Below the pieces are notes generated by a model, which made no database searches, was not told the DNA's origin, and saw only the letters and a list, made by a program, of their open reading frames with translations. The position numbers were made by a program, and so were the translations under genes. From Vibrio profundi (GTDB taxonomy: Bacteria > Pseudomonadota > Gammaproteobacteria > Enterobacterales > Vibrionaceae), in contig NZ_RZIS01000001.1 in NCBI RefSeq assembly GCF_005281835.1, positions 434,001 to 498,000 of the forward strand: a stretch of 64,000 nucleotides of DNA. Direction: 5' to 3'. Below are positions 37,275 to 46,493 of this stretch, one piece after another; the stretch's first letter is position 1, and each line of letters starts with the position of its first letter.

Positions 37275-38786
37275 TTATGCTGAAGCTGTTTTGGTTGCTC
37301 GTTTAGACAGTAAGCCCGTTAGTTTAGAGCCAAATAGCGATATTATGAGCAGAGCAAAAATAAGCAAGGTGATAGGGCGTTCAAGTAAGTAAGACAGCTC
37401 TCCACCACTGATTTGATAAGTGTGAAGTAGATTACTTTCAGCCATTCCACCGAGCAAAATTCCGATAACAGCTGCGGGTACCGAGTAATTCAATCGGCTA
37501 AAGATCCAGCCTATGATTGAGAATACTAAAACGGTAACAGGGCCTGAAATATTGCCGGTTAAACCAAATGAACCGAATGTGGCCATCGATAGTACCGAGG
37601 GAATCAAAATTGTCATGGGTACTTTTACTACATTGGCGAGAATAGGGATAAACATTAACCCTAATCCTATCAGCAGTAATACCTGACCAAAATTAGCAAT
37701 GATAATAGCGTAGACAATATCCGTTTCTTCTCTAATAAATTGCGGACCACCAGTAATATTGTGCATCGCGAAAGCTGCGAGCATTACGGCTGTTGCACCA
37801 CCACCAGGGATCCCTAATGCTAAAAGTGTTGCCATTGATCCCGCTTCAGAAGTTGAGTTTGCTGATTCAGCCGCGACCACCCCTTTAGGGTTTCCTTGAC
37901 CGTAGCTTTCTGGATCTTTGTCGCGACGTTTGGTTTCCACATAAGAGAGTAGATTAGAGACTGAAGAACCTACGCCCGGAACCGCACCAACGAATACACC
38001 AATTAGGCTGCCACGCAACATTACTTTTGGATGCTTAAATGCATGTTTTACGCCAGATAGAATTTCTTTGATACTGACTTTTCGAGCGGCTTCATCCGCG
38101 ACTAAGTAGTTAGTGTTAACGAGTTTAAACAGCTCTGACGCTGCAAACATGCCCATCATTGCCGGAATTACAGGAACACCATCTAGTAGGTATTCATTTC
38201 CCATAGTGCCACGTGCCACGCCGACTTCGCTAAAGCCAATTGTGCCAATCAATAAGCCGATAAAACCGGAGAGCAGCCCTTTGAGCATAAAGTCGCCCTT
38301 TAAGCTAGCGATTAAGGTCATGCCCCATAAGATCACGAAGAACATCTCTGATGGTCCAAGCTTAAGTACCATGCTAGAAATGGGTTGAATTAACATGAAC
38401 AAGATCATGTAGCCAAATAGTACACCGAAGCATGAAGCACCAAGTGCAACCCCTAGTGCTTTATTGTGCTCCCCCTTGCGTGACATAGGATAGCCATCAA
38501 ATGCCGTGGCTATGGCAGAAGAAGTGCCCGGAATATTCATGAGTATGGCGGGAATACCGCTACCGAAAGATCCTCCAGTAAAAATTGCGGTTAAGAAGAG
38601 CATCGCTTCAAGGAAGCTCATATAAAGCGTTGCTGGCAGAAAGATAGCCATCGCCATGGAAATTTGCAAGCCAGGGATAGCGCCAAAAACTAAGCCTATA
38701 ATGATCCCCGGAATGACATATAACCAAGGACCTATTGATGAGAAAAGTAGTTCACTTCCAGCAGAAATTGCAGACAGATCTAACAT
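37275..38786 (-). CDS. tctA: Tripartite tricarboxylate transporter, large permease TctA
   Basis: This is the large membrane subunit of a TTT-family secondary transporter. It is 503 aa long with about 12 membrane segments. Diagnostic stretches are GAIPGLQISMAMAIFLPAT, GGSFGSGIPAILMNIPGTSSAIATAFDGYP (in parts) and AESANSTSEAGSMATLLALGIPGGGATAVML. It is the last gene of tctCBA, 8 bp after tctB. The substrate (citrate, tricarballylate or another carboxylate) cannot be told from sequence. Confidence 0.95.
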   Translation of the reverse strand: MLDLSAISAGSELLFSSIGPWLYVIPGIIIGLVFGAIPGLQISMAMAIFLPATLYMSFLEAMLFLTAIFTGGSFGSGIPAILMNIPGTSSAIATAFDGYPMSRKGEHNKALGVALGASCFGVLFGYMILFMLIQPISSMVLKLGPSEMFFVILWGMTLIASLKGDFMLKGLLSGFIGLLIGTIGFSEVGVARGTMGNEYLLDGVPVIPAMMGMFAASELFKLVNTNYLVADEAARKVSIKEILSGVKHAFKHPKVMLRGSLIGVFVGAVPGVGSSVSNLLSYVETKRRDKDPESYGQGNPKGVVAAESANSTSEAGSMATLLALGIPGGGATAVMLAAFAMHNITGGPQFIREETDIVYAIIIANFGQVLLLIGLGLMFIPILANVVKVPMTILIPSVLSMATFGSFGLTGNISGPVTVLVFSIIGWIFSRLNYSVPAAVIGILLGGMAESNLLHTYQISGGELSYLLERPITLLIFALLIISLFGSKLTGLLSKRATKTASA

Positions 38787-38794
38787 GTGAGCTC

Positions 38795-39265
38795 CTAGTA
38801 TTCGGTTGGAAGTAATGACATTGGCATTGGGTATGGAAGCATCTGAGCAAAGAACGTTGACATCAATAGGCCAAAGGCCACGCTATAGCCAACGACCCAC
38901 ACCAAACGACGTTCTTTCTGTAGCCAAAGAAAGGCACCGACAAATAAGGTAGTCGCAATATCAAAACCAATGGTTTCTAACGACAGAACATAGCCGCTAA
39001 ATAGTGCAATGATAGGTAGCACCGTGACTACCGAGTCCGGTGAGCTAGGCTCACTGTTTGTGTCTGAATCACTGGCTTTTTGCATGCCTTGGCGAACCAT
39101 TTCCGCAAGACACATGATTAACGCAATGCTTGCGATAGGGACAATTAGAATTAGGTTCTCGACGGCAGTGGACGCTTGCCAAGCAGCTAATGTGTACCAG
39201 CAAACAAATGCAGCTAATAAGATAACGACAGCAAAGTCCGCTGAGCGTTGACTTAACAATCTCAT
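38795..39265 (-). CDS. tctB: Tripartite tricarboxylate transporter, small permease TctB
   Basis: This is the small four-helix membrane subunit of the TTT transporter. I start it at MRLLSQRSADFAVVILLAAF (39265, 156 aa), five bases after GGGAGG; an upstream Met at 39277 would overlap that ribosome site. Hydrophobic segments lie at ~10-28, ~36-55, ~80-100 and ~118-140. A charged Ser/Asp/Glu-rich loop (SDSDTNSEPSSPDS) separates the halves. Confidence 0.88.
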   Translation of the reverse strand: MRLLSQRSADFAVVILLAAFVCWYTLAAWQASTAVENLILIVPIASIALIMCLAEMVRQGMQKASDSDTNSEPSSPDSVVTVLPIIALFSGYVLSLETIGFDIATTLFVGAFLWLQKERRLVWVVGYSVAFGLLMSTFFAQMLPYPMPMSLLPTEY

Positions 39266-39353
39266 AGAGCCTCCCAAATTTAGGGCAATAGTAGGGTGAG
39301 GCTGCTCATAACGAGCAGCCTAAATGTAGAGTTTTAAGGGGGTTAAATGGAAC

Positions 39354-40349
39354 TTAGTCGAGTAGGTATTTGTAAGTTTTGAACGTTTCGTAGTTCTCTA
39401 TCATCATTTGAGTTGCACGGTCCGGGCCAACCCATACACCACCAATGTCACTCGATTTTAGAAACTTCTGTACGTCTTTACGCGCGAGTGTATTTTCAAA
39501 CGCGATAGATAATTTTTGGTAACGTTCTGGGTACTTGTTTTTGAACTCGTTGGTCACGGCGAAACCACGCATAGAGCCGGTTAAAACAGGTACTTCAGCG
39601 TTTAGCGGTTTAAGTGCATCGTTTACTGCTGGTGCATCCCAGCGATCGCTTTCTTCATCACGTACTACGGCTAGTGGGTGTAAGAATTCGCGGATGCCTT
39701 CGCTGCCCTGTGCACTGATGATAATAAAATCGACTTGTCCGCCAGCAACTGCCGAACGGGCTTTACCACCGCTATTGAATGTCACGAGGTTTAGGTTTTC
39801 TTGTGGAATACCGCTTTTCTCTAGAAGGAGCTTAGCCATTAAGTGACCACCTGAGCCTTGCACTACTGCTGCTTTTACTGATTTAGGCTTTTCTTTAACA
39901 GCGGTTAATAGGCTCGCTAGATCTTTGTATGGCGTATCTTTATTGGCTGCAATTAGTTCGAAATCAAACCATTGAAAGTTCATGTATGAGAAGTCGTTAA
40001 TGGTATAGCTAGCATTGCCTTTTAAGATGGTGTTAGGTAAGTAAGGGGCAAAAGTCGAAGCAAAAACAGTGTATCCGTCATCGGGACGGTTGAGCACATA
40101 GTTCGCCGCAATTTGAGTTCCTGCGCCTTTTTTGTTGATGACTTTTACTGGTTGGCCAAGCTCTTCAGCAACAAAGCTCGACATTGCGCGAGTCATTCGG
40201 TCGGCACTGCCTCCTACGCCAAAGCCAACGACAAAATTTACCGGCTTTTTCGGAAAGTTATCAGCAATGGCTGTGGAAGGGAGGATCACAGAGAGTGTTA
40301 GTCCAGTCACAGCTGAAAGCTTTCCAATTGCTTTGGTGAACTTTTTCAT
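39354..40349 (-). CDS. tctC: Tripartite tricarboxylate transporter, periplasmic receptor TctC
   Basis: This 331-aa periplasmic binding protein has a signal peptide (~1-29, cleaved near STAIA-DN). The TctC/BUG fold shows the family opening FPKKPVNFVVGFGVGGSADRMTRAM, the ligand-loop KKGAGTQIAANYVLN and QGSGGHLMAKL. It is the first gene of the tctCBA operon, as usual for abundant expression of the receptor. It is divergent from a two-component system that probably regulates it in response to the carboxylate. Confidence 0.93.
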   Translation of the reverse strand: MKKFTKAIGKLSAVTGLTLSVILPSTAIADNFPKKPVNFVVGFGVGGSADRMTRAMSSFVAEELGQPVKVINKKGAGTQIAANYVLNRPDDGYTVFASTFAPYLPNTILKGNASYTINDFSYMNFQWFDFELIAANKDTPYKDLASLLTAVKEKPKSVKAAVVQGSGGHLMAKLLLEKSGIPQENLNLVTFNSGGKARSAVAGGQVDFIIISAQGSEGIREFLHPLAVVRDEESDRWDAPAVNDALKPLNAEVPVLTGSMRGFAVTNEFKNKYPERYQKLSIAFENTLARKDVQKFLKSSDIGGVWVGPDRATQMMIENYETFKTYKYLLD

Positions 40350-40483
40350 TTTACTCTTCCTTAGTAATAGTTTTGTTGTTATTAACCTTTTGTTTACATC
40401 TGCAACTCTATCTACCTACTCTGTCACCAACCTTGCATAACCTGACAGCATCGCTATTTTTACCGAGAAGTTTGAAGTCGATC

Positions 40484-41149
40484 ATGCGTATATTGATAGT
40501 TGAAGATAACCAAGTTATCGCCCAAGGCTTACAACAAATCCTTTCTGAACAAGGCTTTGCAGCCGACGTTATCCACCAAGGTGAAGCCGCTCAATTCGCC
40601 TTAAAAAGTCAGCATTTTGATCTGCTTATTCTGGATTTAGGTTTACCTGACTGTGATGGCCTTCAAATATTGAAAACGTTACGTCAGCAAAGCCACTCCA
40701 TTCCAGTGTTAATCGTATCAGCTAGAGACAAGTTAGATCAGCGAATTTTAGGTTTGAATGAAGGAGCGGACGACTATTTGTGTAAACCATTTGAACTGGA
40801 TGAAGTGATTGCCCGAGTCCATGCTTTATTACGGCGTTCTGCTTCACGGGTCGTTAATCAGATAGAACATGGAGCACTGATTTTAGATGTGGGTAGTCGC
40901 ACAGTTACTTTTCATGGCGAGGATGTCGTTCTCAACCGCAGAGAGCTCAATGTGTTGGAGTGCCTGCTTAGCAATGTTGAACGTGTGGTGAGTAAGCAGC
41001 AAATTGTTCAGAAAATAGCTTCCTTTGATGACGAGTTGAGTGACAATGCGATCGAAACTTATGTGTCTCGCTTGAGAAAAAAGTTTGTTCCAGATCTACA
41101 TATCCGCACCGTGCGCGGGCTTGGTTACATGCTTGAGAAATCAAAATAA
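40484..41149 (+). CDS. tctD: OmpR-family response regulator, TctD-like
   Basis: This 221-aa regulator starts at MRILIVEDNQVIAQGLQ (40484); the longer frame upstream has no homology. The receiver domain (~1-115) has the acidic pair at E7/D8 and the phospho-accepting Asp in LLILDLGLPD (~51), with Lys in CKPFELDE (~102). The winged HTH (~125-221: LNRRELNVLECLLS, TYVSRLRKKF, IRTVRGLGYMLE) is OmpR/PhoB type. It overlaps the kinase gene by one base (TAATG) and is divergent from tctCBA, which fits TctD-type control of tricarboxylate uptake. Confidence 0.9.
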   Translation: MRILIVEDNQVIAQGLQQILSEQGFAADVIHQGEAAQFALKSQHFDLLILDLGLPDCDGLQILKTLRQQSHSIPVLIVSARDKLDQRILGLNEGADDYLCKPFELDEVIARVHALLRRSASRVVNQIEHGALILDVGSRTVTFHGEDVVLNRRELNVLECLLSNVERVVSKQQIVQKIASFDDELSDNAIETYVSRLRKKFVPDLHIRTVRGLGYMLEKSK

Positions 41150-42516
41150 TGATTAACTTTAAGTCTTTATCGCAACGACTTTATTTTGCACTTACAGGTG
41201 CATTGATCATTTTCTCATTGTTAATATTTTTGGTTAGCACTCTCGTTCTTGAAGAAAAGACTGAGCGCTTGTATGACAACATGTTGTTGGCGGTGAGCAA
41301 AAGCATTAACGACAAACTGTACGTTAAGAAAAGTAAGCTCAAAATCGATATGGATTATTTTTCTATTGATACGTTAAGTGATGTTCGTAATGAGAAAATC
41401 TTCTATCGAATCGTAGCGCCAGATGGCAGTTTACTTGCTGGTTTTGAAGGGCTGGCACTGGTAGAAGGGAAAGGAAACAAATCGCATTATTTTTACGATA
41501 CGGTTTATGCTGGGACAGAGTTAAGGGCCGTTCAATATACTGTACCAACAAAATTAGGCACTGCTAAAATTATTGTAGCCGAGTCAAAACAGGGGCGAGA
41601 GTCGACGTTATCAGGGCTGAAAAAGAGTATTATCTTTATCGCGATCTTCGTGTGCCTACTTGCTGCTGTACTAATGGTCTCGATCGTTAAACGCAGCCTC
41701 AAGCCGTTAAAAGAGCTACAAAAAGAAATTCGTTTACGTTCCGAAAGCAACTTGTCACCAATTGTTTCAAAGGTTCCTCCAGAAGTAGAGGCTTTAGTGT
41801 CTTCATTGAATAACTTGATGTCTCGTTTACATACCAGTATTGAAACCAGCAACAACTTCAACACAGATCTTTCGCACCAACTACGAACACCTTTAGCTGA
41901 GATGAAATTGCAGCTTTCTTTCTACCATAAGTCTTCAGATAAAAAACTGTTATCGGACATCGAAAACAACCTGACTTTGATGACACGTATGACTCAGCAA
42001 ATGCTGCACTACGCTAAAGCTCAAAATAGTGTTGTAACTGATGAGTACTGGAGAGAAATCGACATGGTGGAGCTTTGTCGACGCTTTTGTCTAAATCATG
42101 CCCCTATGGTGTTTGAACAAGGGCAGAGTTTGGCTTTTGAGACCAATATTGATCGTGTCAGTTGCAGAGTGGATGAAGTGATGTTGGAAAGCGCATTGCT
42201 GAATTTGATCGAAAATGCGACGAAGTACGGTAGGCCAATTAACCGTGAGGAGGAAGGAGAAATCGTACTGAGCGTGGTAGCTACGGGCAAATCGGTTGCG
42301 ATATCTGTTCGTGATCACGGGCAAGGTGTAGAAGAAGGTAATCTTGCCAGCTTGACTGAGCGTCACTTACGGATAGATCAAACTAAGCAGGGCTCTGGCC
42401 TAGGTTTACCGATTGTCCAGCAAATCGCTGAAAGCCACCAAGCTCGTTTGGTTGTGAAATCGATCAAAGGCTCTGGGTTGTGCGCTTCTATAGTGGGGAT
42501 TCCTATTCGGGACTAG
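41149..42516 (+). CDS. tctE: Sensor histidine kinase, TctE-like
   Basis: This 455-aa inner-membrane kinase has TM1 (~12-34) and a periplasmic sensor domain (~35-160). TM2 (~163-184, IIFIAIFVCLLAAVLMVSIV) and a HAMP-like linker follow. Next are the H-box DLSHQLRTPLAEMKL (His ~242), N-box LIENATKYGR and G-box GSGLGLPIVQQIAE. The periplasmic domain resembles the 2CSK_N sensor typical of TctE. It is coupled to the regulator gene just upstream. The ligand is probably a di- or tricarboxylate, inferred from the divergent tctCBA. Confidence 0.88.
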   Translation: MINFKSLSQRLYFALTGALIIFSLLIFLVSTLVLEEKTERLYDNMLLAVSKSINDKLYVKKSKLKIDMDYFSIDTLSDVRNEKIFYRIVAPDGSLLAGFEGLALVEGKGNKSHYFYDTVYAGTELRAVQYTVPTKLGTAKIIVAESKQGRESTLSGLKKSIIFIAIFVCLLAAVLMVSIVKRSLKPLKELQKEIRLRSESNLSPIVSKVPPEVEALVSSLNNLMSRLHTSIETSNNFNTDLSHQLRTPLAEMKLQLSFYHKSSDKKLLSDIENNLTLMTRMTQQMLHYAKAQNSVVTDEYWREIDMVELCRRFCLNHAPMVFEQGQSLAFETNIDRVSCRVDEVMLESALLNLIENATKYGRPINREEEGEIVLSVVATGKSVAISVRDHGQGVEEGNLASLTERHLRIDQTKQGSGLGLPIVQQIAESHQARLVVKSIKGSGLCASIVGIPIRD

Positions 42517-42633
42517 GGATTCACATTGCCCAATAACCGGCTTAGGTAAAGTTGGTGAGTTAGAGCTCCATTGGTGACATCAACGTATTTGGTGGGGGGG
42601 AGTACAAAGCTCTCCAATATCTATGTTCTTACT

Positions 42634-42828
42634 TCACTCGCCGTAATATATAGCGTTGTACTCTTCTCGTGTGCATTGGTACTCCCCCTCGTTATTCTGG
42701 CAATAATAGGGTGTTTCCATTGACCCCATATCTGAAACGAATATCCAAAATATTGTGATTTGGTAAATGCCAGCTAAGGCCAGCAGTAGGGTAAATACAG
42801 TGAATGCTTTTGTTATTACGCTTCTCAT
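42634..42828 (-). CDS. Small single-span membrane protein, unknown
   Basis: This 64-aa protein has one hydrophobic segment (~10-32: FTVFTLLLALAGIYQITIFWIFV). A short acidic tail holds two cysteines (YYCQNNEGEYQCTREEY). An AGAAGAA stretch lies upstream of the ATG. The codon content looks protein-like, but I recognise no family and it stands alone between the two-component system and the MFS gene. Confidence 0.5.
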   Translation of the reverse strand: MRSVITKAFTVFTLLLALAGIYQITIFWIFVSDMGSMETPYYCQNNEGEYQCTREEYNAIYYGE

Positions 42829-43093
42829 GTAGGTTTAGTTCTTCTTTCACAACGAGTTAGTAGGAAGGGATTTCTGATGGCGGGAGCAATGTTAACTGTC
42901 TCGAGCTATCAATATCAAACAATGTTTTTGGTTGTGTATTTTACCCGCTTACCCTTTAAGTGAACGTGTAATTGGCTGATCTTGGGTTCTTGTCGTGAAC
43001 CTTACTCCATTTTATGAAATGCCTCTCATGGCATTTAGTCGCGTTATTGTTTATCGTGCGAAGGTAACTGAAATTGTTTAAAGGATTTAAACC
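42829..43093. other. Intergenic stretch without a visible gene
   Basis: This 265-bp stretch upstream of the MFS gene shows no ORF, repeat or clear promoter that I can defend. Confidence 0.4.
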
Positions 43094-44281
43094 TTGGTAC
43101 AAAGACAAACCGGTATTTTGTTTACCATCAATGGAATGACAGCGTTATCTTTTGCGTTCTTGCTTCCCATTATGAGCTTATTCCTCGTAAGTGAATTGAA
43201 TGCTCAGCCTGCTTTTATCGGGGTTTATACCACGCTAACGGCGATTTCAACGTTATCAGTGAGCCCCAAAATTACCGCCTTGATTGATAAGGGTGTGTCG
43301 AGCAAAGCGCTGTTTATCCTTTCGTTGTTTGGGATAGTGATGGCATCGGCTGGTTTCTATATGGCTAGCGAATTTTGGCATGCGCTCATTATTGGTTGTG
43401 TGTTGATGCCCCTTGCGTCGTCTTCTGTGCCGTTAATTCTGACGATCATTCGTAATTACGCGGATTCCACTGGTGCCGATAGTACTAAGCTCAACTCGCA
43501 GATGCGTTCTTCGGTATCGCTGCTGTGGATCTTTGGACCGCCACTCGCTTTTATGTCGGTAGACAAGCTGGGTTTTCAATCTAACTTTGTATTAGCAGCT
43601 GCTATTGCGCTTGTAGTTGTTGTGATTGTGATGCTCTGCTTTGAATCTCCAACAGTAAATCATTCAGAGAAGCAAACCTCTAAAAATAGCCAGTTACCAC
43701 GCTCAGTATGGGGGCTAGGTGCCGTGGTACTGTTAGCGAATATCGCAAACAGCACGTACATTAATGCAATGCCGATTTACCTCATTCAAGAGTTGGCCTT
43801 CTCAAAATCGTCACCCGGCTGGCTGCTCGGTTTAACAGCGCTGGTGGAAATTCCGGTCATGCTTTTGGCGGCTAATTGGGCGGGGCGTATTGGTAAAGTG
43901 ACTGTGATGAAAATGGGCTTTATGGCGGGTGCGGTTTTCTATGCGGCAATGTATTTGAGCTCATCACTTGAAGCCTTTTTGGTGCTTCAGATTATTAATG
44001 GTGTGTTCTTTGGTATTTTTGTGGGGTTAGGCATAACTATCATGCAAGATATTGCACCCAACAACATCGGTAAAGCTTCGGCTTTCTACACCAATGCAAT
44101 GTTACTTGGCACCATGGTCGGCACCAGTTTAATGGGCATAATCTCTCAGTATTATGGGTTTAGAGCGCCGCTTTTATTGTGTTTTACCGCAATCGTTGCT
44201 GCCTTGGTTGGATTAATAATTTTTGATAGAAAGAGCCAGAAAGTAAAAGTAGAAGGTAATGTTGAACAGATTATTTCATGA
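43094..44281 (+). CDS. MFS transporter, sugar-efflux (SET)-like
   Basis: This 395-aa protein starts with TTG at 43094 (AAGGA nine bases upstream). Twelve hydrophobic segments are visible. The N terminus (TINGMTALSFAFLLPIMSLFLVSEL) and the second half (INAMPIYLIQELAFSKSSPGWLLGLTALVEIPVML, in parts) resemble the SetA/SetB sugar efflux branch of the major facilitator superfamily. Substrate assignment is uncertain. Its end overlaps the deaminase gene by 23 bp if the first Met of that gene is used. Confidence 0.8.
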   Translation: MVQRQTGILFTINGMTALSFAFLLPIMSLFLVSELNAQPAFIGVYTTLTAISTLSVSPKITALIDKGVSSKALFILSLFGIVMASAGFYMASEFWHALIIGCVLMPLASSSVPLILTIIRNYADSTGADSTKLNSQMRSSVSLLWIFGPPLAFMSVDKLGFQSNFVLAAAIALVVVVIVMLCFESPTVNHSEKQTSKNSQLPRSVWGLGAVVLLANIANSTYINAMPIYLIQELAFSKSSPGWLLGLTALVEIPVMLLAANWAGRIGKVTVMKMGFMAGAVFYAAMYLSSSLEAFLVLQIINGVFFGIFVGLGITIMQDIAPNNIGKASAFYTNAMLLGTMVGTSLMGIISQYYGFRAPLLLCFTAIVAALVGLIIFDRKSQKVKVEGNVEQIIS

Positions 44282-44720
44282 AACAGATAAGTCAGAGCTG
44301 GAGTCTTTTATGCTTCGAGCACTGAGCGTATCACATCAAGCACTACCGGGTTGTCAGCCTAACCCACCAGTAGGTTGCGTGTTGGTAAAGGAGCATAAAA
44401 TTGTCTCTGAAGGCTATACGCAAGTCATTGGTGGAAATCATGCAGAAGTAGAAGCGCTCAATCAATATTCAGGGACAATGGACGGTGTCACCGCCTTTGT
44501 AACCTTGGAGCCCTGTTCATTTGTAGGGCGTACACCAGCTTGTGCCAATACGTTGGTAGAATCAGGTATTAAGCATGTCGTGGTCGCGATGTTAGACCCA
44601 GATCCGAGAAATAGCGGAAAGGGCATCGAACACCTAGAGCGTTCAGGTGTTGAGATACAGATTGGGATTGCGGAGCATCAAGTCAGTGAGTTCTTATCAC
44701 CGTACTTGGGTAAATCCTAA
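44259..44720 (+). CDS. Stand-alone RibD-type deaminase
   Basis: This 153-aa protein corresponds to the deaminase half of RibD (pyrimidine deaminase of riboflavin synthesis) without the reductase half. The zinc site is HAEVEAL (~68) and EPCSFVGRTPAC (~92-103), with a second Cys as expected. NPPVGCVLV is the typical N-terminal segment. Two starts are possible: 44259 (overlapping the MFS gene) or Met at 44310 with GGAG well placed, giving 136 aa. It is coupled to an exporter gene. The substrate may be a riboflavin precursor or another cytosine-like compound. Confidence 0.88.
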   Translation: MLNRLFHETDKSELESFMLRALSVSHQALPGCQPNPPVGCVLVKEHKIVSEGYTQVIGGNHAEVEALNQYSGTMDGVTAFVTLEPCSFVGRTPACANTLVESGIKHVVVAMLDPDPRNSGKGIEHLERSGVEIQIGIAEHQVSEFLSPYLGKS

Positions 44721-44722
44721 GT

Positions 44723-45721
44723 TCATTTCTCTAATGCATCATAGAAGACAAAGTTGTTTTTCCCTTGACGTTTGACTTGATACATTGCGGCGTCTGCTTG
44801 CTCATAAACGTCATCGAAGCTGATTGTTGAAGGCGTAAACATACAAATACCAATACTGAATCCTACGTTGGCTTCGCCGTTTTCTAGCATTATCGGGGCA
44901 GAAACACGCTTAAGTAGCTGCGTGGCGAGTCGGGTTAACTCTTCTTTGGACACATCTGAACATAAAATAACGAACTCATCTCCTCCTAAACGCGCTACGT
45001 CTGCACTTGATGGCGAATCTTCTATCAGCCAATGAGATATTTGAATGAGCAGCGTGTCACCAGCTTTATGACCTAAGTGGTCATTCACCGATTTGAAGTT
45101 ATCTAGGTCGATAAAAATTAAGGCTGTAGATTTGTTCTTTTGAGATCTGCCAATATCGTTGAATTTTTGTTCGAGCGTGTTCCGATTCAGCAGGTTAGTT
45201 AAAGGATCTAGACTGGCAAGTTTGGCCAATTCGAGCTCATAGCGCTTTTCTTGAGTGATATCGATGTGAGTCCCCATCATACGAAGGGGCTTACCGTCTA
45301 GACTGTATTCTACTATTCGGCCACGATCAGAGCCCCAGTTGTGGCTACCATCTTTGTGCAGCATACGGTGGATAGCTTGATAAGAATCACTTTCCCCTGC
45401 GAGATGCGATTCAAAAGCGCCAACGACTTCTTCTCGCTCTTCTGGATGTAGTTTACTTTTCCACGTTTCGACATTGGCTTCTAGCTCGTTAGGTTTGAAG
45501 CCGAGCATTTTTCCCCATTCCATATTGAAAATGGTCAAGCTGCCCGTCGGGATATGTTGCTCCCATAGGCATAACCCAGTTCCATCAAGGGCTGCATTAA
45601 GCTTCTCTTCTAAACGATCTTTTTGGCGTTTTAATCGTTCGTTTTCACGCTCTAACTCTATAGCTCGAGCTTGGTATTTATGAAGTAGAAGGCGAATACT
45701 TTTTTCAGTGGTCTCTTCCAT
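44723..45721 (-). CDS. PAS-GGDEF diguanylate cyclase
   Basis: This 332-aa soluble protein has an N-terminal coiled coil (~8-45) and a PAS/PAC domain (~45-165: GTGLCLWEQHIPTGSLTIFN, MGTHIDITQEKR). The GGDEF domain (~170-330) has an intact active site (ARLGGDEFVIL) and metal/substrate residues DLDNFKSVNDHLGHKAGD. The inhibitory I-site RxxD is absent (SSAD occupies that position), so product inhibition is probably lost. It makes c-di-GMP in response to a PAS-sensed cue. It converges with the deaminase gene, leaving only 2 bp. Confidence 0.93.
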   Translation of the reverse strand: MEETTEKSIRLLLHKYQARAIELERENERLKRQKDRLEEKLNAALDGTGLCLWEQHIPTGSLTIFNMEWGKMLGFKPNELEANVETWKSKLHPEEREEVVGAFESHLAGESDSYQAIHRMLHKDGSHNWGSDRGRIVEYSLDGKPLRMMGTHIDITQEKRYELELAKLASLDPLTNLLNRNTLEQKFNDIGRSQKNKSTALIFIDLDNFKSVNDHLGHKAGDTLLIQISHWLIEDSPSSADVARLGGDEFVILCSDVSKEELTRLATQLLKRVSAPIMLENGEANVGFSIGICMFTPSTISFDDVYEQADAAMYQVKRQGKNNFVFYDALEK

Positions 45722-45981
45722 ATGAACAATTACTTCCTGTAGTCACTCCTCGAAACAGCTTGTTAATATATCGCATATTAACAATTTATAAATCAACATC
45801 ATCTATAGCAAATTGTTAGTAATGAGGTGGAGTAAAGTATGAGGGATGCTTGTTCGCAGGTTTTGACGCTCATATTAAGAGGTGTCGCTTTTTATATCAT
45901 CTGGCTAAAATGATCCGAGGCACTGGCTTGAAAGGTGAACTGGTCGTATAATCCGCGGCTAGAAAATAAATAGGTAATGAC
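45722..45981. other. Intergenic stretch between the GGDEF gene and the DUF3010 gene
   Basis: This 260-bp AT-rich divergent region probably holds promoters for both flanking genes. I see no other structure. Confidence 0.4.
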
Positions 45982-46410
45982 ATGAAAATTTGTGGTGTTG
46001 AGATCAAAGGTAATGATGCGATCATTAGTCTTCTTTCGCTTTCTGATGGTGTATTTAATATTCCTGATTGCCGAGTAGCCAAAGTATCGATCAGTGATGC
46101 AAATGATACTCAGCAGATGAGAGACTTTCAGTTTTCTTTTGCTAAGTTAATGGAAGACTATCAAGTTGATAAAATCGTGATTCGCCAGCGCCAAACCAAA
46201 GGCAAGTTTGCGGGCGGCGGTTTTGGCTTCAAGTTGGAAGCAGCGATTCAATTGTCTGAAGGCTTAGATGTAAAAGTGGTGACTCCGGCTGAAATTAAAG
46301 AAAGCCTGAAGCGAAACCCACTCGCGGTACAGTTCAAAGAAACTGGCTTAAAACAGTACCAAGAGCAAGCGTTTATCACTGCATACGCTTGTTTGATGAG
46401 CCGCGGCTAA
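45982..46410 (+). CDS. DUF3010 family protein
   Basis: This 142-aa cytoplasmic protein matches the DUF3010 pattern (MKICGVEIKGNDAIISLLS, KIVIRQRQTKGKFAGGGFGFKLEAAIQL, QEQAFITAYACLMSRG). The opening strand with GVEIKGNDAI followed by IVIRQR resembles RNase H/RuvC-like folds, but no full acidic triad is evident by eye and no function is established. AGGTAATGAC precedes the ATG. It is followed by a terminator, so it is a single-gene unit. Confidence 0.85.
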   Translation: MKICGVEIKGNDAIISLLSLSDGVFNIPDCRVAKVSISDANDTQQMRDFQFSFAKLMEDYQVDKIVIRQRQTKGKFAGGGFGFKLEAAIQLSEGLDVKVVTPAEIKESLKRNPLAVQFKETGLKQYQEQAFITAYACLMSRG

Positions 46411-46419
46411 TCCTTTTCT

Positions 46420-46450
46420 GGCCTGGAAGAATCATTGCTTTCAGGCCTTT
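46420..46450 (+). terminator. Terminator of the DUF3010 gene
   Basis: GGCCTGGAAG (46420-46429) pairs with CTTTCAGGCC (46438-46447), with one G-U, around an 8-nt loop, followed by TTTGTTT. Confidence 0.82.
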
Positions 46451-46493
46451 GTTTCCCCCTCTTCAACTCGTTCACTTTAGATGCAGTCTTCTC

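Noticed and set aside
40132-40440. 102-aa plus-strand ORF across the tctC start
   Set aside because: It mostly overlaps tctC antisense and has no ribosome site.
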